In this document: positions 25,528 through 30,992 of the stretch, in pieces
Layout: every line of letters starts with the position of its first letter
Position numbering within the stretch: position 1 is the first letter of the stretch
From: a virus
Reading direction: 5' to 3' (one strand)
IMG/VR virus record: IMGVR_UViG_3300030098_004836
Coordinates: 1-40,014 of that record
Length of the DNA: 40,014 nucleotides
Notes under the pieces: generated by a model
What the model was told of the DNA's origin: nothing
Seen by the model: only the letters and a program-made list of their open reading frames with translations
The model's database searches: none
Made by a program: the position numbers and the translations under genes

Positions 25528-25836
25528 TTATGCAACACCGTCTTCTGTCGTTGCATTTAAGTTCTTTTCATTTTCATTCACTTTAGCAAAGATAGATAAA
25601 CTAAATCTTCTCTCACACATATCTTGTGCTTCTTTTTTATCTTTGTTATCTTCTTTGAATTTTTTATAAGATTTTTTTAACGCATCTTTGTTTTGATATA
25701 CAAAATAACAATATTGAGCATACGTATTTAAATCCATATCCCCTATATATAATTCTTTTATAAAATCTCCAAAGCTATTTATAACTTCGACTTTACTTTC
25801 TTTATACCATTGTTTCCAGTTTTTTAAATAATCCAT
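25528..25836 (-). CDS. Hypothetical early protein, 102 aa
   Basis: The first gene after the long non-coding leader 25837-26370, with AGGAG 5 bases before its ATG. The 102-residue product is helical, with aromatic residues in the first half (WKQWYKESKVEVINSFGDFI) and a Lys-rich centre. The C-terminus is Asn/Glu-rich. No family recognised. It leads the annealing-SSB-DnaT operon and might be a regulator or replication accessory protein. Confidence 0.6.
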   Translation of the reverse strand: MDYLKNWKQWYKESKVEVINSFGDFIKELYIGDMDLNTYAQYCYFVYQNKDALKKSYKKFKEDNKDKKEAQDMCERRFSLSIFAKVNENEKNLNATTEDGVA

Positions 25837-26100
25837 AATGCTCCTATTGTGTTATAATGGAATATAAATAATAAAGAAATTTAAAAACAAGACTTTTTTT
25901 CCAAATAGGGATAAAATTATAAACAATCACTTTAGTAAAATACTATAAAATTTGTAGTAAAATACCCAAAAAACATTGCATACTAATAATTTATATATTA
26001 TACAAGCTTCGGTAGATAAAATCTCCTAATTAGTAGAATAAATCTACTCGTAAAAAAAGTTCTTGAATATATTGTCATTTATAATATAAATTGTTAGTCC
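25837..26100 (-). promoter_or_regulatory. AT-rich control region of the replication operon
   Basis: This 264-base stretch is non-coding and extremely AT-rich, with many possible -10 boxes on the minus strand (for example TATAAT-like sequences near 25915 and 26085), so no single promoter can be chosen. A direct repeat TAGTAAAATA occurs twice near 25932-25965. A dyad AGTAGA-TCTACT lies at 26032-26048 and could be an operator. The arrangement suggests regulated transcription of the genes to its left. Confidence 0.4.
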
Positions 26101-26370
26101 ATTATCGGTTTGGTTCAAATCTTTTGGCGATAATATAAAAGGCGGTAGCTACCAAAAGGGGTTTTCACAAAGCTACGGAACAACATTAAAAGACTTGAGT
26201 TCGTGAAAATATTAGTTAGAATATAAAATGAGTCTTCGCAATTTAAAGCTACACTCTTTAATTTGTATGCACGAGGCGACTCTGAGGTTGTAACTCTGTA
26301 AGGCATAGATGTCACTCTGTTTATAACAGGGGTAGGACATTCTATGCTTTGCTCTCTAAGGTTGTAGAGT
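26101..26370 (-). ncRNA. Candidate structured RNA, about 270 bases
   Basis: No convincing ORF. The strongest element is a hairpin at 26303-26347: GCATAGA/TCTATGC (7 bp), then TGTC/GACA (4 bp), then CTCTGTT/AACAGGG (7 bp with one GU) closed by a 3-base loop. Other pairings are CTCTA/TAGAG at 26354-26369, TTTTCAC/GTGAAAA at 26162-26219 and the palindrome GGTAGCTACC at 26144-26153. AGGTTGTA occurs twice near loops. It lies upstream of the replication operon and downstream of a lipoprotein gene. It may be a trans-acting RNA, a leader or both; no known family matches. Confidence 0.55.
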
Positions 26371-26532
26371 TTAGTATTCAACGATTTTAACATAAACGGG
26401 ATTATTAGGAGAATTTCCTAATCCACTACTTGAAACCTCGAAATCCTCGCTTGGCGATGTAATTCCTAAATCACAACCGTGAAAACAAACTGCTAAAATA
26501 TAGCCTAAAATTATAAACTTAATCTTGCTCAT
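26371..26532 (-). CDS. Small lipoprotein, 53 aa
   Basis: The start ATG 26532 has AAGGAG 6 bases upstream; an in-frame ATG at 26559 exists but lies inside the next gene. Residues 1-16 (MSKIKFIILGYILAVC) form a signal peptide and FHGC (C20) with D21 a lipobox-like site. The mature protein is short and rich in Ser, Pro, Asn and Glu. Phage-coded small lipoproteins often block superinfection or serve in lysis (Rz1-like), but here it is far from lysis genes. It overlaps the next zinc-ribbon gene by 14 bases. Confidence 0.65.
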   Translation of the reverse strand: MSKIKFIILGYILAVCFHGCDLGITSPSEDFEVSSSGLGNSPNNPVYVKIVEY

Positions 26533-26647
26533 CTTCTTCTCCTTCTTTGCAATAATCACAAATTATTTTTAAATCTTTAGATTCAAACATTTCTTCATAA
26601 TCTGTATCGACAAGCTTATCACATTCTTGGCACATCATTATACTCAT
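26519..26647 (-). CDS. Small zinc-ribbon protein, 42 aa
   Basis: A 42-residue product with C6-x2-C9 (MMCQECDKLVD) and C30-x2-C33 (IICDYCKEGEEDEQ), one zinc ribbon and an acidic tail. It overlaps the lipoprotein start and is followed by the next gene after one base. It is similar in style to several other small zinc ribbons in this early region. Function unknown. Confidence 0.65.
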   Translation of the reverse strand: MSIMMCQECDKLVDTDYEEMFESKDLKIICDYCKEGEEDEQD

Positions 26648-26648
26648 T

Positions 26649-26792
26649 TTAATAGTCCTCTAAATCTGCTTTTTGCAGGTGTTGTTTTATCTCTCTGTTA
26701 ATCTCCCTGTTGAATTTATAAATTTTTAATAGTATTGATTTATAAAACGTGTGGTCTCTTAACAGCTCATCAATTTTAATTTTTTTAACCAT
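26649..26792 (-). CDS. Small basic helical protein, 47 aa
   Basis: Starts at ATG 26792, AGGAG 9 bases upstream, and directly follows palindrome copy B. The 47 residues are mostly Lys/Ile/Glu (MVKKIKIDELLRDHTFYKSI ...) and helical. It has no known relatives that I recognise. The palindrome, the ribosome site and the start follow each other within 45 bases, so the palindrome could influence its expression. Confidence 0.6.
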   Translation of the reverse strand: MVKKIKIDELLRDHTFYKSILLKIYKFNREINREIKQHLQKADLEDY

Positions 26793-26809
26793 CTGGTGAT
26801 TTCTCCTTT

Positions 26810-26834
26810 CGACTTAAAGTATCACTTTAACTCG
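26810..26834. repeat. 25-bp dispersed palindrome, copy B
   Basis: It has CGACTTAAAGTA on the left, C in the central part and ACTTTAACTCG on the right, so the right arm differs by one or two bases from the perfect form. It contains the stop codon (26827-26829) of the upstream leftward gene and lies immediately before the AAAGGAG ribosome site of the next gene. Confidence 0.85.
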
Positions 26835-27003
26835 GTTTTCTTTTTTTCAGGTTCTGACTGGTAAGATACAGCTCACCAGCTTCATACATTTTGTCTCTGA
26901 TATAGACACGACCTTTCCACTTGCCGACTTGGTGCTTTTTACACCAATCTTCAAAGGTCTTATTGTCAATCTCAAATGTTTTGGATAGTTTAATCTTAAT
27001 CAT
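26827..27003 (-). CDS. Hypothetical protein, 58 aa
   Basis: ATG 27003 is chosen because it overlaps the upstream stop as ATGA; the frame is open to 27030. The product (MIKIKLSKTFEIDNKTFEDW ...) has one Trp-Cys pair and a basic C-terminus ending RKPS. It resembles short DNA- or RNA-binding phage proteins (KKHQVGKWKGRVYIRDK) with a strand-turn-strand but cannot be named. Its stop is within palindrome copy B. Confidence 0.6.
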   Translation of the reverse strand: MIKIKLSKTFEIDNKTFEDWCKKHQVGKWKGRVYIRDKMYEAGELYLTSQNLKKRKPS

Positions 27004-27149
27004 TTCTCTAAGGGCATTTGACACCACCAAATAGTCTGATACTCTCCTTTGGTAGTTTTTGTTTTTTCGTGGTAATCTTCACATAAAGGACAGAAAAAAT
27101 ATAAATCCTCTCTGCAATGTTTTTCAAAATTAGATTGTTCTTGATTCAT
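27000..27149 (-). CDS. Small Cys-rich protein, 49 aa
   Basis: A 49-residue ORF from ATG 27149, overlapping the stop of its upstream neighbour (TAATG). It contains H11-C12, C20-x2-C23 in FFCPLCEDYH and a C-terminal WWCQM. Together these may bind one zinc ion. Like the other small zinc-ribbon proteins of this region its function is not known. Confidence 0.6.
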   Translation of the reverse strand: MNQEQSNFEKHCREDLYFFCPLCEDYHEKTKTTKGEYQTIWWCQMPLEK

Positions 27150-27310
27150 TATCTTTTTCTCCTTATAAGAGTCCAATCGCCCTTTACAAATATATGATAA
27201 TTAATTTTATCAAAAACCTCATCTATCTTTAACTCTCCGTCTTCAAATAAATCCTCATCGGGTATATGTTCCCAATGTTTAAGTTTAAATATTTCGTCCC
27301 ACTCGTTCAT
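27149..27310 (-). CDS. Small protein, 53 aa
   Basis: ATG 27310 overlaps the last codons of the HNH-like gene upstream (ATGA). The product (MNEWDEIFKLKHWEHIPDED ...) is acidic in its first half and ends with WTLIRRKR. No family recognised. It belongs to a chain of overlapping small genes (26371-27807), all probably in a single message. Confidence 0.6.
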   Translation of the reverse strand: MNEWDEIFKLKHWEHIPDEDLFEDGELKIDEVFDKINYHIFVKGDWTLIRRKR

Positions 27311-27807
27311 TTTATCTCCTCGCTATCTTTTTTTATAAACCTTTTAAAACCATTAACCATTATACCAAAAGCTACATTTAAATAAGAAGGGGATAAACCG
27401 CCCTTAAATCTCCAATTTTTAGAACAAAGAGATTCTTTTAAAAGCATATTAAAATATAATTTCTCAACATCTTCGAAAGTAGCGTTGCTTTTCATCTGAT
27501 TCGCTTTTCTCGATATGATTTGAACATTTGTTCTATAATGTTGCCCATACCTTTCTGAATAATAAAACTCCTCATTTCTTACCCTATCTAATGTTGGCGA
27601 ATTATCTGTCGAATGTCCGTCTCCTATCTCTAAAGGTATATCAAGTATAGGACATTTTTTTGGAACGGGTGGTAAGTCTTTAAATTTATTAATATTAAAA
27701 CCCCACCCCTTTTTTATAGCACGAGTCCTTGCTCCTTCCCTTAACCTAATACGAGCATCTTTTCTATGCCTTTTCCTTCTTATTATAGGATTATTACTAT
27801 TATTCAT
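27307..27807 (-). CDS. HNH / endonuclease VII-like protein, 166 aa
   Basis: ATG 27807 is chosen for its AGGAG site 5 bases upstream; the frame is open to 27843. The pattern C52-PILDIPL, then H65, SPTLDR and NVQIISRKANQMKSNATFED matches the phage recombination endonuclease VII-like group with its 'sLDRi...gNv..is..aN..K..at' signature, though it has fewer Cys residues than usual (one zinc site may be lost). A basic N-terminal extension (RRKRHRKDARIRLREGARTR) suggests DNA binding. It follows a hairpin/pseudoknot candidate at 27826-27880. Confidence 0.7.
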   Translation of the reverse strand: MNNSNNPIIRRKRHRKDARIRLREGARTRAIKKGWGFNINKFKDLPPVPKKCPILDIPLEIGDGHSTDNSPTLDRVRNEEFYYSERYGQHYRTNVQIISRKANQMKSNATFEDVEKLYFNMLLKESLCSKNWRFKGGLSPSYLNVAFGIMVNGFKRFIKKDSEEIK

Positions 27808-27825
27808 TATAACTCCTAATGTTGC

Positions 27826-27880
27826 GATTAGGGTTGAAAACATCTATTGCTACGCAACGTGCATTACATCAACCCCAATC
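27826..27880 (-). promoter_or_regulatory. Long hairpin with pseudoknot potential before the endonuclease gene
   Basis: GATTAGGGTTGA (27826-27837) pairs with TCAACCCCAATC (27869-27880). On the minus strand this is a continuous 12-bp stem with one G-U; on the plus strand the same position is an A-C mismatch, so the minus-strand RNA is favoured. The 31-base loop contains GTTGC (minus; 27854-27858), complementary to GCAAC (27821-27825), which is just 3 bases from the Shine-Dalgarno of the endonuclease gene. This could form an H-type pseudoknot that controls translation. A small stem TTGC-GCAA in the loop would compete. Confidence 0.6.
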
Positions 27881-27905
27881 AAGTTAAAGTATCACTTTAA
27901 GAACA
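27881..27905. repeat. 25-bp dispersed palindrome, copy C
   Basis: Only the core TTAAAGTATCACTTTAA (27884-27900) is kept; the outer arms are degenerate. It contains the TGA stop (27892-27894) of the leftward gene and directly borders the long hairpin. Confidence 0.8.
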
Positions 27906-28122
27906 AATCTTTTTTAGCAGGTTTGACACCAAGCATTTTATAAGATTCTAAAATGATTTTCAAAAAGTTCAACTGCTTACCAACTCCATTATTAATTTCA
28001 ACGGCTTCCTTCATCTTATAGAATCCGTCTCTATTTATAATAGATTTCAACACTCCACGATGTTGCTTCATCATATCTTGTAGACTTTCAAAGTCATCTA
28101 ATGTTTGCTTATCGTCTGTCAT
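27892..28122 (-). CDS. Hypothetical helical protein, 76 aa
   Basis: ATG 28122 has a GGAGAG ribosome site; the frame is open to 28128. The product is helical (DDFESLQDMMKQHRGVLKSI ... NFLKIILESYKMLGV) with a Lys-rich end. Such proteins with 'VE.NN..GKQLN..K....Y' patterns could be nucleic-acid binding, but I do not recognise it. The stop is within palindrome copy C. It overlaps the upstream zinc-ribbon gene by 14 bases. Confidence 0.6.
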   Translation of the reverse strand: MTDDKQTLDDFESLQDMMKQHRGVLKSIINRDGFYKMKEAVEINNGVGKQLNFLKIILESYKMLGVKPAKKDLFLK

Positions 28123-28453
28123 TAGCACTCTCCTTGATGGCTCTTTTTAATTGTATTGTCTGTCTCTTGACCTCAACCATTACTTTAGGTAGGTCTTTAG
28201 CCTTTAGGCTCGTACCATCTGCGAGCATATTAGCCACATAAGAATCTGTAAGGTCTGCCTTGTATTTGATATGCAATTTTCTATAATGTTTTTTATTCGC
28301 CTTATAATAATCAGAGCGACTCTTTTTAATTTGCTTATCTTGTTTACATCGGCACTCATTACAAGTATCCCATTTAGCAAGGTGTTGTAAAGCATCGTTT
28401 AACACTAACTTGCTATCGCCTTCAAACGTCTTTAAACATTTAAGACATCTCAT
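28109..28453 (-). CDS. Zinc-ribbon protein with helical tail, 114 aa
   Basis: A 114-residue protein. C3-x2-C6 (MRCLKCLKTF) and C31-x2-C34-x-C36 (DTCNECRCKQ) form a zinc ribbon, followed by a Lys/Tyr/Arg-rich region (KKSRSDYYKANKKHYRKLHI) likely to bind nucleic acid. The second half (LKAKDLPKVMVEVKRQTIQL) resembles a helix seen in HNH-associated proteins: 'ldll...k.ql.l.R'. Possibly a DNA-binding regulatory protein. Confidence 0.65.
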   Translation of the reverse strand: MRCLKCLKTFEGDSKLVLNDALQHLAKWDTCNECRCKQDKQIKKSRSDYYKANKKHYRKLHIKYKADLTDSYVANMLADGTSLKAKDLPKVMVEVKRQTIQLKRAIKESANDRR

Positions 28454-28454
28454 T

Positions 28455-28580
28455 TTACTTACCGTACCTCTCTATAACGGCATCGTGCTTTCTTTTAAAG
28501 GCAACCTTATTTATAAAACATAAAGACACTAAGGTCGCACATATAATTGCTAAACTCCAAAAACCAATATCAATTACCAT
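28455..28580 (-). CDS. Small membrane protein, 41 aa
   Basis: A 41-residue product from ATG 28580, AGGAG 5 bases upstream. Residues 5-24 (IGFWSLAIICATLVSLCFIN) form one membrane helix, and the rest is basic (KVAFKRKHDAVIERYGK), giving an N-out, C-in orientation. It directly follows palindrome copy D. Function unknown. Confidence 0.6.
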   Translation of the reverse strand: MVIDIGFWSLAIICATLVSLCFINKVAFKRKHDAVIERYGK

Positions 28581-28591
28581 TCTAACTCCTT

Positions 28592-28616
28592 TGACCTAAA
28601 GTATTACTTTAAGTCG
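28592..28616. repeat. 25-bp dispersed palindrome, copy D
   Basis: It differs from copy E only in the first base. The stop codon of the 28604-28780 gene lies at its centre (28604-28606), and it is immediately followed on the minus strand by the AAAGGAG ribosome site of the small membrane protein gene. Confidence 0.9.
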
Positions 28617-28780
28617 CTATTTTGATTTGCACTACTTTCCAATAATTCTATTTCCCTTATACAATATTCAAGAGCCTCAATCCAACCTTGAAGATTAGAT
28701 TCGTCGTGATGACCTTTAAATATATTAGACCTTTCTTGGTCTAATGTGCTTTGAATTTCTTTTTTAAGTTTTTCTAACAT
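28604..28780 (-). CDS. Small acidic helical protein, 58 aa
   Basis: The 58-residue ORF runs from ATG 28780 to a stop in the centre of palindrome copy D. The sequence (MLEKLKKEIQSTLDQERSNI ... NLQGWIEALEYCIREIELLE) predicts two helices forming a hairpin. It overlaps the upstream gene by 7 bases. The product's last residues, SDLK, are encoded by one palindrome arm. I do not recognise a family. Confidence 0.6.
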   Translation of the reverse strand: MLEKLKKEIQSTLDQERSNIFKGHHDESNLQGWIEALEYCIREIELLESSANQNSDLK

Positions 28781-29022
28781 TTCGACTCCTTCTCTCTGAC
28801 ATTTAAATAATCAAAGAAACTACCTATGTCTTGAACAATCATATCTTTAGCCTTCTTAACTAATTTTTTACTTACCTTAATCTCTTTATTAATCTCGATA
28901 CCCAATTCTTCTATGTGGCTATAATAATCTTGTATCCTGTTCCAACTATTAACTTGAAGTTCTCTCAATTCTTCAAAACTTCTAAGATACTCTCTCATTC
29001 TGTCTTCTCTACTCTCTCGCAT
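28774..29022 (-). CDS. Coiled-coil protein, 82 aa
   Basis: An 82-residue protein starting at ATG 29022 with AAGGAGAG 5 bases upstream. The N-terminus is very charged (MRESREDRMREYLRSFEELR). Residues 1-75 are predicted helical with heptads. Its leader is the structured region 29038-29440. The role is unknown. It overlaps the next gene by 7 bases. Confidence 0.65.
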   Translation of the reverse strand: MRESREDRMREYLRSFEELRELQVNSWNRIQDYYSHIEELGIEINKEIKVSKKLVKKAKDMIVQDIGSFFDYLNVREKESKC

Positions 29023-29037
29023 AAACTCTCCTTAAAT

Positions 29038-29440
29038 TATAAGATTGGTAAGCCGTCTCCTCTACTAAAGGCTCGTCCTCTTTCGATTCCTACCGCTTCA
29101 CTACAAAGGCTTGGTTAAGCCAAGTCTCTTGAGCCTACCAATCTTTATTTATAAGGCAATAGCTTGGCTACGCAAATGTATTCGCTATTATTAAGTGGAT
29201 ATAGCCCCGTCGGGACGAGTGATTGACGTGTAACAGTTGCCTTTATGTTACTTTATCGGCTTGTCAATTAAATGACTGTTCGAACGCCTTGCAGACTCTA
29301 TCAATCGCTCTAACACAATGACTCCCCGTTCATAGAGGAGTCGTGTCTTACGCCATTCCACACCTAATTATAAGAGCCTCACAAATGCCTCTATCAAGGA
29401 CTTACAATGACTATTGGCTCTTAATTCTATTTCAAATAAC
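29038..29440 (-). ncRNA. Large structured non-coding region, about 400 bases
   Basis: No plausible ORF on either strand. Four long-range pairings divide it into domains: AAGATTGGTA (29041-29050) with TACCAATCTT (29136-29145), extendable to 14 bp on the minus strand through two G-U pairs; AAGGCAA (29153-29159) with TTGCCTT (29237-29243); ACAC-GACTCC (29313-29325) with GGAGTC-GTGT (29337-29346); TAAGAGCC (29371-29378) with GGCTCTTA (29416-29423). Domain 1 also contains CTTGG-TTAAG-CCAAG. It is upstream of a small coiled-coil gene. Size and multi-domain form recall the large phage RNAs GOLLD and ROOL, but no sequence motif of these was identified. Strand is uncertain. Confidence 0.6.
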
Positions 29441-29515
29441 AATATAACTTATGACCTTTAAAATTCTAATGCAAGCTTTATTTACCAAATATGGAAATAA
29501 ATATAACAATCATCT

Positions 29516-29713
29516 TCACACATTTATAAGCTTATAACCGTTGTCGTGCCTTAGCGATTTTAGAGTCCTTATTTCTATGCCGTGTATTATAATATTTAGA
29601 TGTTGCTCATTAATAGACTCTAAAGCACTATTTAAAGATTTTCTAACTACTGAATCTCTAAATCGTCTTTTACTATGCTTTTTCTCTAAATCAAATATGT
29701 ATATTTTTTTCAT
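29516..29713 (-). CDS. Hypothetical basic protein, 65 aa
   Basis: A 65-residue protein with AAGGAG 7 bases before its ATG and TTTATAAAC further upstream. The sequence (MKKIYIFDLEKKHSKRRFRD ...) starts with a strand and continues with an Arg/Lys-rich helix and then LNIIIHGIEIRTLKSL. It might bind nucleic acid. Between its stop (29516) and the structured RNA region is 75 bases of AT-rich sequence without features. Confidence 0.6.
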   Translation of the reverse strand: MKKIYIFDLEKKHSKRRFRDSVVRKSLNSALESINEQHLNIIIHGIEIRTLKSLRHDNGYKLINV

Positions 29714-29732
29714 CGTCTTACTCCTTTATTGT

Positions 29733-29810
29733 TTATAAAATAAAATCTTCATTAAAAAATAAATTATAAAGCCATATAACTATGACCACCATTATAAAAT
29801 ACCCTTCCAT
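29733..29810 (-). CDS. Tiny membrane peptide, 25 aa
   Basis: The ORF has an AAAGGAG ribosome site 6 bases upstream of ATG 29810. Its 25 residues are MEGYFI followed by a hydrophobic helix (MVVIVIWLYNLFF) and NEDFIL. Such a short single-span protein could be a toxin-like or regulatory membrane peptide, or chance. The good ribosome site and its place just before another gene favour a real gene. Confidence 0.4.
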   Translation of the reverse strand: MEGYFIMVVIVIWLYNLFFNEDFIL

Positions 29811-29919
29811 TTATAACTCCTTTAGCCTGTAACTTCTGGCTCATTTATAAAATAGGAAAATGACCATATCCGCACTCTCCTAAAAAAATCAAAAAAATTT
29901 TAAAAATCTGAAAAAAAAT
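29811..29919. other. AT-rich intergenic stretch
   Basis: About 110 bases with A/T runs and no ORF with a ribosome site. The minus-strand sequence CGATTTTTTTT directly follows palindrome copy E, giving it the form of a hairpin followed by a U-run, i.e. a possible intrinsic terminator reading leftward. Confidence 0.5.
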
Positions 29920-29944
29920 CGACCTAAAGTATTACTTTAAGTCG
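29920..29944. repeat. 25-bp dispersed palindrome, copy E
   Basis: Near-perfect palindrome, only one mismatch between its 12-base arms, and the exact inverse of copy A. On the minus strand it is followed by eight T residues, so it could be a terminator for any transcript reading left from the enzyme genes. It starts 5 bases before the twin hairpins. Confidence 0.85.
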
Positions 29945-29949
29945 TTTCT

Positions 29950-30018
29950 GTAAGTCCCTTATTTTACAGGCACTTACGAGCTTTATCCTTGTAACCGCCT
30001 TATTTTACAGGTAGTTAC
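29950..30018. repeat. Twin hairpins from a 22-base direct repeat
   Basis: CCTTATTTTACAGG plus flanks occurs at 29957-29978 and 29998-30019, 41 bases apart with two changes. Each copy sits in a hairpin: GTAAGT/ACTTAC (29950-29955 with 29972-29977) and GTAAC/GTTAC (29991-29995 with 30014-30018), both enclosing a CCT/AGG stem and the same 8-base loop TATTTTAC. The third pair from the inner stem is G-C in one and C-G in the other, a compensatory swap. They follow the amidotransferase terminator in the leftward direction. Confidence 0.65.
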
Positions 30019-30055
30019 GCCGATTGGCTCAAGTGATGCTTTAACTAAAAGGCAT

Positions 30056-30090
30056 AAAAAAAAGCGGGGCTTTTACGCCCCGCAATTTTT
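30056..30090 (-). terminator. Strong bidirectional intrinsic terminator
   Basis: GCGGGGC (30064-30070) pairs with GCCCCGC (30077-30083), a 7-bp stem with a 6-base loop. It is bordered by eight A on one side and TTTTT on the other, so it works on both strands in principle. It starts right after the amidotransferase stop codon at 30091 and should end the leftward enzyme transcript. Confidence 0.9.
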
Positions 30091-30873
30091 CTAAACGTTC
30101 ATTCCGTTGAAAGCGTCGTCACATTCTACGCAAACACGATAAGACCCGTTTCCGCTCAAGTCTCTTAAGTCATTCGTTGAGACGTTACAATAATCACATT
30201 TTTCAAGCTTAGCAAAATCGTCTGTAATACCGCTAAATTTAGACTTTTTAAGCTTTAATGACTTACCCTTAGGCTTTAACGTTATCGGCTTGTAATTGTA
30301 GCCGTAAGACCACCCACAAGCGACCGCACCGCCCGAAGACTTGTAACTGTTATTCGAATACCAAACGTTTCCGTTCCAATGTCCTAAATTCTCGTTAATA
30401 ATTGTGAAATCATTTTGAGAATTTAAGAAGACAAGTTTAGAATGTCCGATAAAATCGCCAATTAGCTTTCTTGTTGCTTTGTAGCTTAAGAAATCGGTCG
30501 GCAAATCTTGTAAGATATCTCTATTAAAAACTTGAGTATCTGACAGTTTTTTATCGTCTTTAACGTTGTGAATCATACCGTTATGAGCAAAAACCAAGTC
30601 TTCCGACACCTTAAACGGATGCACGTTAAAAGTGCCTTCATTCGTGCCGTGTGTACTCAGTCTAAAATGCACAATAAAATTTGACTCTTGATTGTGCAAA
30701 ACGTCGCCCTCGTACTGTTTAAAAAACTTAGAAAACTTTCTAAATTTTTTAGTTGTGATTTTGCCGTCTCTGACAAAGCTATATCCGACCCCGTCACGAT
30801 TGCCGTTAAAAGCCGTTTGCAATGATTCCTTTTCGATATGTCCGTCTTTCTTTTTAAGTATTAGTAAACACAT
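30091..30873 (-). CDS. Class II glutamine amidotransferase with C-terminal zinc ribbon
   Basis: A 260-residue Ntn-type glutaminase. C2 directly after Met is the nucleophile; further family motifs are NRDGVGYSF (N25, D27), VHFRLSTHG (R71), NVHPF (H85) and FAHNG (N98-G99). It would release ammonia from glutamine and hand it to a partner enzyme, here most likely the neighbouring amidoligase. The C-terminus carries C226-x2-C229 and C248-x2-C251, a zinc ribbon. The ribosome site is AAGGGG. Codon use is richer in CpG and in GAC/ACG codons than other genes. It ends at a strong terminator and is preceded by a hammerhead ribozyme. Confidence 0.85.
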   Translation of the reverse strand: MCLLILKKKDGHIEKESLQTAFNGNRDGVGYSFVRDGKITTKKFRKFSKFFKQYEGDVLHNQESNFIVHFRLSTHGTNEGTFNVHPFKVSEDLVFAHNGMIHNVKDDKKLSDTQVFNRDILQDLPTDFLSYKATRKLIGDFIGHSKLVFLNSQNDFTIINENLGHWNGNVWYSNNSYKSSGGAVACGWSYGYNYKPITLKPKGKSLKLKKSKFSGITDDFAKLEKCDYCNVSTNDLRDLSGNGSYRVCVECDDAFNGMNV

Positions 30874-30992
30874 TGTTCACCCCTTTGAAAACTTATTGTT
30901 TCCCGTTAATTGTCTGTTATTTTGTTATCTGTTATTATCCTTCACGTTTCGACCTCGTCCGTCGGATAATCAATTTATGTCAAAAAGCTTTC
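30874..30992 (-). other. Leader between ribozyme and amidotransferase gene
   Basis: The 120-base stretch downstream of the ribozyme cut (on the minus strand) has three ATAACA repeats near 30915-30940, and no ORF. It would be the 5' leader with a 5'-OH end if the ribozyme cleaves. It contains the ribosome site for 30873. Confidence 0.5.

Noticed and set aside
26108-26125. tRNA-like T-loop word GGTTCAAATC
   Set aside because: The flanking bases cannot form a T stem and no acceptor or anticodon arms are present, so no tRNA is called.
26115-26393. 92-codon minus-strand frame
   Set aside because: It has no ribosome site, an odd composition, overlaps the lipoprotein gene end, and covers strong hairpins, so I treat the region as RNA, not coding.
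29038-29145. tRNA or tmRNA in the structured region
   Set aside because: The closing stem is 10-14 bp, not 7, and no T arm, anticodon arm or CCA end is present.
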